Shown here: one piece after another, positions 1-7,343 of the stretch
How the letters are laid out: each line of letters begins with the position of its first letter
Position numbering within the stretch: the stretch's first letter is position 1
DNA from: Nitrospirota bacterium
GTDB taxonomy: Bacteria > Nitrospirota > Nitrospiria > JACQBW01
DNA: 43,548 nt
Direction of reading: 5' to 3'
Assembly: GCA_016178585.1 (NCBI GenBank)
Contig: JACOTA010000015.1
Location: 1-43,548 of the forward strand
Made by a program: the position numbers and the translations under genes
Notes under the pieces: generated by a model
What the model saw: the letters and a program-made list of their open reading frames with translations, nothing else
Databases searched by the model: none
What the model was told of the DNA's origin: nothing

Positions 1-132
1 GGATTTAACCTCAAGGCGAAACTGACCATGAGAAAAGCATACGGTTTTCGGTCGGTAGAAAACCTACAAATCGCCTTATATCATACACTTGGTAATCTGC
101 CAGAACCGGAAACAACCCACAAATTCTGCTGA
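1..132 (+). CDS. ISL3-family transposase, C-terminal end (partial, 5' end outside window)
   Basis: Frame 1 is open from base 1 to a TGA at 130-132 and encodes 43 residues. The run MRKAYGFRSVENLQIALYH followed by LGNLPEPETTHKF is the kind of tail seen at the end of DDE transposases of the ISL3 (IS204/IS1001/IS1165) family, which end with an Arg-Lys-x-Tyr-Gly-Phe-Arg core and a Pro-Glu-Pro..His-Phe end. The catalytic domain lies outside the window, so activity cannot be judged. The right end of the element probably lies in the following 200 bases. Recognition is from memory of the family, not from a search. Confidence 0.65.
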   Translation, partial: GFNLKAKLTMRKAYGFRSVENLQIALYHTLGNLPEPETTHKFC

Positions 133-512
133 GGAGCCAACTTTTCTTTCCATTTTTTGTCGGCTCCCCCCACACCTCCCGCCGAAAGAATAAGAAAGAT
201 AAGGAAAATTTTTGATTTTTGTTCCCCGCGACTGCAGGGAGCGGACGAGGCGCGCAGATTAGTCCGTTTTCTGTTCAAAATAGGTTCGAGCAAAGCAAAG
301 TAATACAGCACTAAAAATAAAAAAGGGAGGCTTTTGGCCTTTCTTTTTTTATCTTCTCAAAACATCCAAATTTCCTAATGATATCCATGATGTCAAATCA
401 AAGGCGTTTTCTTATAGTAAAGATTTGGAAGGAAAAAGAAATTCATCATGAACATTGATTATATACACTCGAATTGCTAAACTTAATCTACAATAATTTA
501 TTGGAGGAGGCC
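133..512. other. Non-coding stretch between transposase and antitoxin (IS end plus terminator)
   Basis: I see no convincing gene here. A 76-codon minus-strand frame (81-311) overlaps the transposase tail and lacks a ribosome binding site, so I treat it as a shadow. The stretch probably contains the right end of the insertion sequence and the promoter region of the following antitoxin gene. Bases 351-480 are AT-rich, with no clear consensus promoter that I would commit to. Confidence 0.5.
321..350 (+). terminator. Rho-independent terminator
   Basis: GGGAGGC (325-331) pairs with GCCTTTC (337-343) through a five-base loop, allowing two G-U pairs. The stem is flanked by A's and followed by seven T's (344-350). 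Orientation and place fit termination of the upstream transposase transcript. Confidence 0.7.
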
Positions 513-737
513 GTGCCAAAAATTTCTTTTCAGATACCTATTGAAGTCAGTAAGGTCATATCAAAACATCCAGAAATAAACTGGAACAAGGTAATCAGCA
601 ACACCCTAGGTAATTATACTAAAAAAATAAGACTCCTGGATTCAATCACCTCTAAAAGCAAACTTGCTGAACAAGACATTGAAGAAATCGATCATGTCAT
701 CAAGTCCGGCCTTCTCAAAAGATACAAAAAAGCCTGA
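513..737 (+). CDS. Antitoxin of a PIN-toxin (VapBC-like) pair
   Basis: A small acidic/basic protein of 74 residues, VPKISFQIPIEVSK at the start, with a ribbon-helix-helix-like N-terminal strand (ISFQIPIEV) and a helical C-terminus. The GTG at 513 is preceded by GGAGGAGG (503-510) at ideal spacing. An upstream ATG at 474 has no such site, so I choose 513. The gene overlaps the toxin start (TGATG at 735-739), the usual coupled arrangement. In such pairs the antitoxin neutralises the PIN RNase and represses its own operon; here the toxin is damaged (next entry). The exact RHH family is not recognised. Confidence 0.6.
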   Translation: MPKISFQIPIEVSKVISKHPEINWNKVISNTLGNYTKKIRLLDSITSKSKLAEQDIEEIDHVIKSGLLKRYKKA

Positions 738-1096
738 TGAAGTTTGTGATAGATACAAACATTCTCATTTCGGCCCTCCTTAAAAAATCCGTTACCAGAG
801 AAATTCTTCTCTTAGACTCTTTTGAGTTCTTATTGCCTGAATTTGCTCTTGAAGAAATAGAGGTTCACAAAGATTATATTTCCAGGCGAAGCGGTTTAAA
901 CAGGGAAGAGTTAGATGTAATACTATCCATCCTCCTGGAAAATATAGCGATCATACCGTTTTCTGAGATAAAATCTAACTTGAAAAAGGCTGATAAGATT
1001 ATGGGCGGTATTGACCCTCTGGACGCTCCCTTTGTCGCTCTTGCTCTCTCTGTAGTAAAAAGAGGGGACAGGTCTATTTTATTGTCATTCTCCTAG
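737..1096 (+). pseudogene. PIN-domain (VapC-like) toxin with replaced C-terminus
   Basis: Residues 1-105 read as a PIN-domain ribonuclease: FVIDTNILISALL carries the first catalytic Asp, LPEFALEEI the conserved Glu region, and GIDPLDAPFVALAL the third acidic motif. After ALAL the family normally continues with a Trp-Ser/Thr-x-Asp-x-Asp-Phe motif carrying the last acidic residue. Here the frame instead runs into RGDRSILLSFS and stops. The switch coincides with an inverted-repeat element starting near 1060. PIN RNases need the full acidic cluster to bind Mg2+/Mn2+, so the toxin is probably inactive. It overlaps the antitoxin gene by one base. Confidence 0.65.
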
Positions 1097-1199
1097 AATT
1101 TTAATTTATCAGCCCGCTCACTGACGTAAAGCAATAATGTCAACTAAATAGACCTGACTCTAATATTTGGACTCTAATATTGGTTTGACTCTAATATTT
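1060..1199. repeat. Small inverted-repeat (MITE/REP-like) element plus three short direct repeats
   Basis: CAGGTCTATTT at 1069-1079 is the exact inverse of AAATAGACCTG at 1146-1156, bounding about 88 bp. Just beyond it, GACTCTAATATT occurs three times (from 1156, 1170 and 1187). The left end lies inside the PIN-toxin reading frame and supplies its aberrant last residues. The GGGGACAGGTCTATTTT type of end resembles palindromes mobilised by REP-type Y1 transposases, but no transposase is present. Confidence 0.5.
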
Positions 1200-1253
1200 T
1201 GTTACGAAAATAGAAATAGGGCTTTTACTATGAAATATCTAGGGGAATACAGA

Positions 1254-1394
1254 ATGGAAAATTCTGAGAAAATATTCGATATAAAGAAAGTGACATTAAA
1301 ATTAGAAGGAGGCACCTTACGGGTTATTTCCGAAAACGGCAAAGAGAAACTTGTTTATTCCGGTCTTCAATTTCTATCCCTACAATCCCATTAA
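1254..1394 (+). CDS. Hypothetical small protein (doubtful)
   Basis: An ATG at 1254 preceded by AGGGGAA (1241-1247) opens a 46-residue frame (MENSEKIFDIKKVTLKLEGG...) ending four bases inside the convergent barrel-protein gene. The composition is protein-like and a ribosome binding site is present, but I recognise no family. The frame could be open by chance in AT-rich DNA next to a repeat. Confidence 0.25.
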   Translation: MENSEKIFDIKKVTLKLEGGTLRVISENGKEKLVYSGLQFLSLQSH

Positions 1395-2782
1395 AAATAG
1401 CGGGTTAGCTGAAGAACGGCGCTACTTACCTGCGGCACACTTCCATTTACCGTTTCTATCCCTCCGGATGAAAAGCTAATGTAACTCGCAATCGTTGACC
1501 GGCTCGACAAGAAATAGGCCCCGGACATTTGAGTCGTCGTTGATTCATCATAGGGGCTGATGAATGCGATGGCTCCAAGCTCAAGGTTCTTTACCAGGGA
1601 ATCAGGCCAATCGGCACGGACAAACAACTCCTGTTGCATCCACGGCTCCTGCTGGTCAAAGGCATACTGCCGGACATACCAGAGTTCACTTGCCAAAAAA
1701 GGATTAGCGGCGCCCAGGCTGAACCAGCGGTTTAATTCCTCATGATTCAGACCCGACTGGTGAAAGTGATACTCCAGATTCACCGTCAGTTTTGACGGAC
1801 CCGACCATGAAAGGCCAAAAGCAGAGTCTTGTTGCAGACTTGCACCCGCGGCTTGCTGTGGGATCACAGGCGTCATCGCAGGAAGGCTTCCCGTCATTTT
1901 TCCAAAAGTAACCGCTCTTTCACTTAAATCAGGTTCCTTCGCTGCGGACCATTCGAAAAGGCCTACCAAACTGGGACAGATTACCTTGCTGACATTGAGC
2001 CCGACCCGCGTAATCGCGCTTTCGTGATAAAAGAGCATCTGGGGAGAAAAACTTGCAATATCGTATGAAAGAGTAAGAAGAATTCTATCGGAATCATTGG
2101 TCTGTCCGAAAAGAGGGTCCAGACTGGCAGGTCCTGAGGCTGTGATGGGTTGGGCTGCCTGCAGTCTCGGCGCGTAAATGATGCTTGCAGCGCCTGAGTC
2201 CCATATCTTGTGAAGATGAAACATGACCGTTCCCAGCCTATTTTCCCTCAAGGAGGAGGGATCCTGAGATGCCTGGGTCAACCCGGAGCGGGATTTGAAG
2301 TAATCGGTGGGATTAAAACCTAACGCGACGCCATTTCGGATGTTGATCCTTCCCGCCTCCAGAAATGTTCCTGGAAAAGTCTCCTCCGAGAGATACACCT
2401 CGCGAAAATTCATCTGGGCCGATCCTTGAGAAGGAAAAGGAAGGTTCTCCGCCTCAAAGGCGCTGAGGCGGCTGCTCAATATGAAACTCAACGATTGCGC
2501 GACTTCCCAACGACGCGTCAAATCGACGCTCGTTCGATTTTGCCAGCGGGGGGAATCTATTGGAACGGGAACAGACAAGGTCTCCCTAAAAGAGGAGACC
2601 GTCAATGCATCTTCAATGTAAAGACGAAAAAAGTTCTTGGAAAGCATCCGCGGAGCTTCCTGACGTTCGGGCTGGTTTCGTACCACGTCCGGAATTAAGC
2701 CGAGATCGGAGTTCTCGTCGGCCAAGAGAGGCGCCGCAGTAAAAAGGAGCGCCATAAACAGAAAAATCGCTCTACCCATCAT
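1391..2782 (-). CDS. Outer-membrane beta-barrel protein of the ABC export cassette
   Basis: 463 residues with a Sec signal peptide (hydrophobic FLFMALLFTAAPLLA, cleavage near residue 21). The long remainder is rich in alternating Ser/Thr/aromatic strands and ends with a terminal Phe (LQLTRYF), the classic outer-membrane barrel end. Many strand-turn blocks such as INIRNGVALGFNPTDYF resemble porin-like proteins. It is the last of four genes, and its ATG overlaps the stop of the LolA-like gene by four bases, so all four are translated as one unit. I infer it is the outer-membrane component or client of that system. The exact family is not recognised. Confidence 0.7.
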   Translation of the reverse strand: MMGRAIFLFMALLFTAAPLLADENSDLGLIPDVVRNQPERQEAPRMLSKNFFRLYIEDALTVSSFRETLSVPVPIDSPRWQNRTSVDLTRRWEVAQSLSFILSSRLSAFEAENLPFPSQGSAQMNFREVYLSEETFPGTFLEAGRINIRNGVALGFNPTDYFKSRSGLTQASQDPSSLRENRLGTVMFHLHKIWDSGAASIIYAPRLQAAQPITASGPASLDPLFGQTNDSDRILLTLSYDIASFSPQMLFYHESAITRVGLNVSKVICPSLVGLFEWSAAKEPDLSERAVTFGKMTGSLPAMTPVIPQQAAGASLQQDSAFGLSWSGPSKLTVNLEYHFHQSGLNHEELNRWFSLGAANPFLASELWYVRQYAFDQQEPWMQQELFVRADWPDSLVKNLELGAIAFISPYDESTTTQMSGAYFLSSRSTIASYISFSSGGIETVNGSVPQVSSAVLQLTRYF

Positions 2783-3585
2783 TCGATTTTCAGATGCGGC
2801 AAGAACTCTCGTTGGAACCAGGCCTCCGGTATTTCCTGGTAACGATAGTCTGAAAAATTCATGGTGGTAACCTGTCTCGTATTTACGGCGTCGATGATGA
2901 TCACCTCTCCTGGCCTTTTTGTATCAAGCTGTTCTTTGTACCTATGATAATAGGCTATTTTTAGGAGCCTTCCGCTATCGGCGTAAAACTTTCCTTTGAC
3001 GGGATAAAAAGTCCCTTGTTCCACCCAATATTCGACGCGGCTGTAAATCGTGTCGTCCCTGGCCGGCGCCAGGTCGAGATGCCAACAGATTTTCGGCTTC
3101 CGATCGGCATCGTCAAGCGTTTCAGTTCCGAGAAGTTCAGCCTTGTAGTCTGTCGCCAGATTAACCGTGACGACATCACCTTCGGAGGCTTGCCCGATCA
3201 AGCGCTGTTGGGGGGAGATCCGAACGCTCGCCTTTGAAGAGGGGTCAAAGAACCACATCTGGGAACCATTCATCAGAACCAGCTTTCCGAAATCACGAAG
3301 AGGCTCGATGTATCGAACAAGCGTTTTGTATTGGCCCAACTCCTTATCTTCCTTGGAAAAAATGATCAATGTTAATTCATTGCGGGCCACTCCTCCGTCA
3401 TATTCGATGAGCTGACTCATCATCCGGAAGGGCTTAGCAGGATTTCGAACTTGATCCGATCGTGTAATAATCTCTTGAGCTGAGACCTTTTCCGGATCCG
3501 GTGACGCGGCAATCGAAAGATTAGAGTTGAAACCCAAAAGGAAAACCAAAAAAAAGACGACCATCAGGCACTCCTTCATTTTCAT
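2779..3585 (-). CDS. Outer membrane lipoprotein-sorting (LolA-like) periplasmic protein
   Basis: 268 residues with an N-terminal signal peptide (CLMVVFFLVFLLGFNSNLSIAA). The body matches the LolA-like half-barrel family (PF17131 type): the opening QEIITRSDQVRNP, the central MNGSQMWFFDPSSK, RISPQQRLIGQASEGDV and the EYWVEQGTFYPVKGKFY strand pair are characteristic. Such proteins bind lipid or lipoprotein in the periplasm. It sits between permease and barrel genes with four-base ATGA overlaps on both sides, which makes it the natural periplasmic link of the cassette. It is not the housekeeping LolA, which is shorter and not linked to a barrel gene. Confidence 0.8.
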   Translation of the reverse strand: MKMKECLMVVFFLVFLLGFNSNLSIAASPDPEKVSAQEIITRSDQVRNPAKPFRMMSQLIEYDGGVARNELTLIIFSKEDKELGQYKTLVRYIEPLRDFGKLVLMNGSQMWFFDPSSKASVRISPQQRLIGQASEGDVVTVNLATDYKAELLGTETLDDADRKPKICWHLDLAPARDDTIYSRVEYWVEQGTFYPVKGKFYADSGRLLKIAYYHRYKEQLDTKRPGEVIIIDAVNTRQVTTMNFSDYRYQEIPEAWFQREFLPHLKIE

Positions 3586-4982
3586 ACATGTCCCAATGCA
3601 TCAACAACTTTCATCCTGGCCGCACGATTTGCGGGAATGAACGAGGCAAGGGCCGCCATCAGACAAAGACCCAGCCAGATACCAAACATAAGCCCGCCTG
3701 ATCTGTTGGTGAGGACATTCAATGGAACGGGAGCGGCTTGTCCGGGCGGAAGCCATGTCAGACCCGCATGATTGATAATCTCTGCGGCCGCAGATCCCAA
3801 CAAGATTCCGGCTGTGGCTCCGAGCACTCCAATGATCAACCCCTCAATCAAAAACTGAAGGCGAATCCCTTTGCGTTTTACGCCAAGGGCGCGAAGCGTT
3901 CCGATTTCCTGGGTTCTCTCCATAACGCTCATACTCATCGTATTGATGACCATAAACAGGACAATCACTCCCATGATCGCCGCGATAAATGAAAAAATGG
4001 AACCAAACATGGAGACGACCTGTTTATAAAAAGGCTGAAGTTCCAGGAGATCGCGGACTTCAAGGTCCAGTCTCTTTTCCCGGATCAGTTGTTCAATCCT
4101 CGCGCGGGCAGGACTCATCTCTTCTGTATTGTGGAATTGCAATACAATGCTAATGGCCTGATGCTCGCTACGTCCGAAGAGAAGCTGCTGGGCCAGGTTA
4201 AAGTGCATACCGATGAAACTATCGTCAAGCTCCTTAACCCCCAGAGGAACGGCTCGATCCACATATAGACTGACGACGTTAGGAGCGCCTGCAGTAGTTC
4301 CGGCTAGAAGATCGAGCCTTGGGAGCGTGCTGTTTTGGTCTCTGCTTGTCAGATCCTTGTCCCGCCCGGTCAGTGAACTAAAATCCCGGTTCAATGAGGG
4401 TGATCCGGAGATAATGGGAGGCTGCTTCGAAGGGCAATCGGTAAGGTGAAGCGGCTTGCAAAGACCGAGGATCCGCCCCACGCCGGCGCCGACGAATCCA
4501 CGTGTGATATCATCGTCGACAAGCCCCGTCTCTGACCTGGGATATCCGCGTCCCATGTCATACTCATCCCATTTTTGCATCTGTCGGTAGTCTAATGGAA
4601 CAAGCCCAACCCCGAAAAACGTCTTCGAAACATCGGCATCGAAGTTTCCGGCAATTCCAAAGAGGTTTATAGTGGGGGTAATCACGGCGATCCTGGACTT
4701 GAGGAGAGGATCTTGTGAAAGGAGAGAAATCACCGACGAGTAATCAGGTATCCCATAGGCTGAAGGATTTCCGGAACCATATTTGAAATATCCATTACGG
4801 AAAAGCGCAACGTGCCCCCCTTGTTTAACGGCATTCGTTTGAAGCCCCAGGACAATGTAATTTACAAATTCGCCGAAGAGGAGCATCGACATTGCACCCA
4901 CGGCAATTGCGGAAATGGTCATCAGGGATCGCCTGGTATTTCGGAAAATATTACGGAAGGCGGTTTTGAGAAGAAGGTTCAT
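3582..4982 (-). CDS. ABC transporter permease, FtsX/MacB/LolE type
   Basis: 466 residues. The N-terminus (LLLKTAFRNIFRNTRRSLMTISAIAVGAMSM) is the usual FtsX/MacB start with the first membrane segment. It is followed by a large periplasmic region of about 260 residues and three C-terminal segments (from about 325 to 460) containing MERTQEIGTLRALGVKR, the conserved coupling motif facing the ATPase. Permeases of this class do not move substrate through the membrane; they drive mechanical work on periplasmic lipids or proteins. Its start overlaps the ATPase stop by four bases. Only one permease is present, so it should act as a homodimer, as in MacB rather than LolCE. Confidence 0.9.
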   Translation of the reverse strand: MNLLLKTAFRNIFRNTRRSLMTISAIAVGAMSMLLFGEFVNYIVLGLQTNAVKQGGHVALFRNGYFKYGSGNPSAYGIPDYSSVISLLSQDPLLKSRIAVITPTINLFGIAGNFDADVSKTFFGVGLVPLDYRQMQKWDEYDMGRGYPRSETGLVDDDITRGFVGAGVGRILGLCKPLHLTDCPSKQPPIISGSPSLNRDFSSLTGRDKDLTSRDQNSTLPRLDLLAGTTAGAPNVVSLYVDRAVPLGVKELDDSFIGMHFNLAQQLLFGRSEHQAISIVLQFHNTEEMSPARARIEQLIREKRLDLEVRDLLELQPFYKQVVSMFGSIFSFIAAIMGVIVLFMVINTMSMSVMERTQEIGTLRALGVKRKGIRLQFLIEGLIIGVLGATAGILLGSAAAEIINHAGLTWLPPGQAAPVPLNVLTNRSGGLMFGIWLGLCLMAALASFIPANRAARMKVVDALGHV

Positions 4983-5725
4983 TTAGTCTCCGATCTGCGC
5001 TCGACAAGCTCCCCGTCCCGAACGACGAAAACTTCCTGGGCATGAGAGATCAGCTGTGGATCATGGGTTGAAAAAAGAAACGTCGCGCCCTGCTCTTCCC
5101 TAACCCGATGCATGATCTCAATAATCGCGGCTCCGGTCTTGCTATCGAGATTGGCTGTGGGTTCGTCCGCAATCACCAGTCCGGGACCCTTGACCAACGC
5201 CCTTGCAATGGCCACGCGTTGCCGCTGTCCGCCGCTAAGCTGATTGGGACGGTGATCCGCATGTCGATCTAATCCTACGGATTCGAGTATTTTCAGGGTC
5301 CTTCTTTGACGTTCCAGCTTGGGCAGCCCCAGGAGGATTAAAGGGTATTCCACGTTCTCGTAGGCGCTCAGGACCGGAATTAAGTTAAAACTTTGAAAGA
5401 TAAACGAAATGTTCCGCGCGCGAAACTCTGAAATCTGGTTGTCCGTAAGCTCGGCGATCGGTTGACCGAAGATGCGAATGCTCCCTTCCGTCGGGAGGTC
5501 AAGGCCTCCTACAAGATTTAGAAGCGTTGTCTTCCCGCTTCCGGAGGGGCCCAGGATCATTGAGAACCGATTACGAGGAATTTCAAGGCTAATGGTCTTG
5601 AGGGCTGGCACGCGAATCTCTCCGGATTGATAAATTTTGGAAACGCGATCAAAAATCACCGCCGGGGCGGTGGCCCGGTTGTCATCGGGAGTCTGAATTC
5701 CAGCTTGCAATATGCCCTCGCTCAT
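4979..5725 (-). CDS. ABC transporter ATP-binding protein, LolD/MacB-like
   Basis: 248 residues with Walker A GPSGSGKTTL, Q-loop FIFQSFNLIPVLSAYENVEYPL, signature LSGGQRQRVAIARAL, Walker B LVIADEPTANLD and H-loop STHD. The NLD after Walker B and the Q-loop context place it in the LolD/FtsE/MacB branch. It is the first gene of the cassette. Its promoter (TTGACA 5793-5788, 18-bp spacer, TATGTT 5769-5764) is overlaid by TetR-type operators. No clear Shine-Dalgarno site lies before the ATG. Confidence 0.93.
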   Translation of the reverse strand: MSEGILQAGIQTPDDNRATAPAVIFDRVSKIYQSGEIRVPALKTISLEIPRNRFSMILGPSGSGKTTLLNLVGGLDLPTEGSIRIFGQPIAELTDNQISEFRARNISFIFQSFNLIPVLSAYENVEYPLILLGLPKLERQRRTLKILESVGLDRHADHRPNQLSGGQRQRVAIARALVKGPGLVIADEPTANLDSKTGAAIIEIMHRVREEQGATFLFSTHDPQLISHAQEVFVVRDGELVERRSETK

Positions 5726-5739
5726 GGTTCAATAGGATA

Positions 5740-5793
5740 GTACCAGTTGGTACCGGTTGGCCTAACATACAGTACCAATGGGTACTTTGTCAA
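5740..5793 (-). promoter_or_regulatory. Operon promoter with two TetR-type operators
   Basis: On the minus strand TTGACA (5793-5788), 18 bp and TATGTT (5769-5764) form a near-consensus sigma-70 promoter. AGTACC-AATG-GGTACT (5771-5786) is a perfect inverted repeat lying entirely inside the spacer. A second perfect repeat, GTACC-AGTT-GGTAC (5740-5753), covers the expected start-site region. Their centres are 32 bp apart, three helical turns. This is what a TetR repressor binding both sites would need to shut off the ABC cassette; it probably also controls the divergent tetR gene. Confidence 0.8.
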
Positions 5794-5819
5794 GCGTTCG
5801 TGTAAACTTTTAAAAAAAG

Positions 5820-6491
5820 ATGACAAAGATAAATGGGGTAAAACAAAAAATCAATCAAGACCGGACAAGTGAAAGGCCCGCGTGGCTTCCGATACTGCCG
5901 GATCCTCGAGATGAGGAAATTTTGGGCGCGGCTTTTCATGTTTTTTCCGAGCGCGGCTTTTACGAAGCGACGATGCTTGAGATCGCGCGTTGCGCTCGCG
6001 CCTCCAAGGCGACGCTCTACGCTCGTTTTCAAAACAAGAGCGGTCTTTTCAAGGCATTGCTCGAATGGGGGGCGCGCCGGTACCTGGGCATATCTAATTC
6101 AATCGAGAAAGACTCGGCCATTGATCCAAAAGAAGCGCTGATTCATTACACCACTTTGATCCTGGAAATCTCTATGCAGGCCGAGGCCCTGGCATTATTT
6201 CGGATTGCAGTCGCTGAATCGAGGAGATCTCCCCAAATTGGTCGAATTTATTCGAATACCCTAAAGGAACATTGTGAGGGAGTGTTAAGCACGATAGCAG
6301 AACAATTAGTCCGCGCCGGACAATTGGGCCGGGTGGATGCCTCGGAATTCAGCGACGTATTGCTAGGTCTGTTGAGAGGGGAACTCTTTTATAGAGCGAT
6401 CCTGGGTACTGAGACCTCTCCCTCCGCTGGACAATTGAAAAAACGCGCCCGGCGGGCGGTGGAACTGACCCTTCGGGCCTTCCCCCCATGA
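5820..6491 (+). CDS. TetR-family repressor of the ABC cassette
   Basis: 223 residues. The N-terminal helix-turn-helix (about residues 35-80) reads FSERGFYEATMLEIARCARASKATLYARFQNKSGLF, a textbook TetR DNA-binding domain. The rest is the all-helical ligand and dimer domain. The gene diverges from the ABC operon, and two matching palindromes lie in the 94-bp gap, so it very likely represses the cassette until a ligand, probably an exported or toxic compound, binds. The ATG at 5820 has only an A-rich leader, so the start could be slightly downstream. Confidence 0.85.
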   Translation: MTKINGVKQKINQDRTSERPAWLPILPDPRDEEILGAAFHVFSERGFYEATMLEIARCARASKATLYARFQNKSGLFKALLEWGARRYLGISNSIEKDSAIDPKEALIHYTTLILEISMQAEALALFRIAVAESRRSPQIGRIYSNTLKEHCEGVLSTIAEQLVRAGQLGRVDASEFSDVLLGLLRGELFYRAILGTETSPSAGQLKKRARRAVELTLRAFPP

Positions 6492-6569
6492 ACAAAAACG
6501 CTTGTCGCCTTCCAGTGCGAATATCCCCTGGGACTCCTCTCCCTGCGCGGCCCCTTTTTTATCTCGCCC

Positions 6570-7190
6570 TTATTCCAAGCCATTCACAACAAAGTCCACA
6601 TTGCGACTTTTGGCAATCACTTCATATCCCATGAGTTCGAGGTCTTCGGCATCCAGTTTTCCGTCGCCATTGCGGTCCTCGATCACATCGGGAGCCGTAC
6701 CCTTTACCATCGTGATAAAGAGATGCGAAGGAATCATCTCCCCTTCAACTCCAAAAGCATTTTTGGCTCCGGCGATCCAGGTGGCCCAAATTTCCGTACT
6801 TGCGGGCGTGCGGTTAGTCACCGCAATGATATTGAATAAGTTCGCGATATTTTGGCCCGGACCGGCGCCCACCTTTGTGGAGGAGATCAGGACGACCAAA
6901 CCGGGAAAATGGTCCTTATCCGCTCCCAAACTAAATGTTCCGGGAAATGGCGCCGCATTCTGATGCGCGCCCGGACCGGTGAGTTCCAGCGAGGCCCCGG
7001 TTGAGGCCAGATCCCCTTTGAATTCCACCGCCAAATCAACCAGGAACCCTCTTGATGCCACACCGGCAATATCTCCGGCGCCTGGCGCGAATATGGTTAC
7101 CTTCGCCGGACGATCATCAGCAGCCGCGGCTACACCAGCCGTCAGAACAAGAATGGAGGCGCTTAGTATAAGTTTTTTCAATATAGACAT
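6570..7190 (-). CDS. Secreted protein with spondin-like body and dockerin/EF-hand motif
   Basis: The true start is the ATG at 7190, with AAGGAG eight bases upstream, giving 206 residues; longer frames lack a signal. A signal peptide (ILKKLILSASILVLTAGVAAA) is followed by a beta-rich body (KVTIFAPGAGDIAGVASRG...). A C-terminal DRNGDGKLDAEDLELMGY has the D-x-N-x-D-G-x-L-D Ca2+-loop pattern of dockerin type I/EF-hand repeats. No cysteine is visible. It is separated from the upstream lactonase-like gene by a strong hairpin, so it probably has its own promoter. Function is unknown; an extracellular or periplasmic, calcium-binding role is an inference. Confidence 0.75.
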   Translation of the reverse strand: MSILKKLILSASILVLTAGVAAAADDRPAKVTIFAPGAGDIAGVASRGFLVDLAVEFKGDLASTGASLELTGPGAHQNAAPFPGTFSLGADKDHFPGLVVLISSTKVGAGPGQNIANLFNIIAVTNRTPASTEIWATWIAGAKNAFGVEGEMIPSHLFITMVKGTAPDVIEDRNGDGKLDAEDLELMGYEVIAKSRNVDFVVNGLE

Positions 7191-7271
7191 GTGATCTTTC
7201 TCCTTAGAGTCTCTATCGGAAGAGATCGAATCAAGCCTGTCGGCCATCTCCCCATCCGACTGTTTAATAAT

Positions 7272-7310
7272 AAGGGGTGCAAAGGGTTCACTCTGCACCC
7301 CTTTATTTTT
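7272..7310. terminator. Strong hairpin, probable bidirectional terminator
   Basis: AAGGGGTGCA (7272-7281) pairs perfectly with TGCACCCCTT (7294-7303) over a 12-base loop. On the plus strand it is followed by TATTTTT; on the minus strand by ATTATTAA. It lies 34 bases beyond the stop of the minus-strand lactonase-like gene and upstream of the gene starting at 7190. Confidence 0.65.
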
Positions 7311-7343
7311 GTCTGTTGAAGCCTTTTTACTTGTCTCGATTTC

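Noticed and set aside
81-311. 76-codon minus-strand frame near the window start
   Set aside because: It overlaps the end of the transposase frame, lacks a ribosome binding site and lies over the likely IS end; treated as a shadow.
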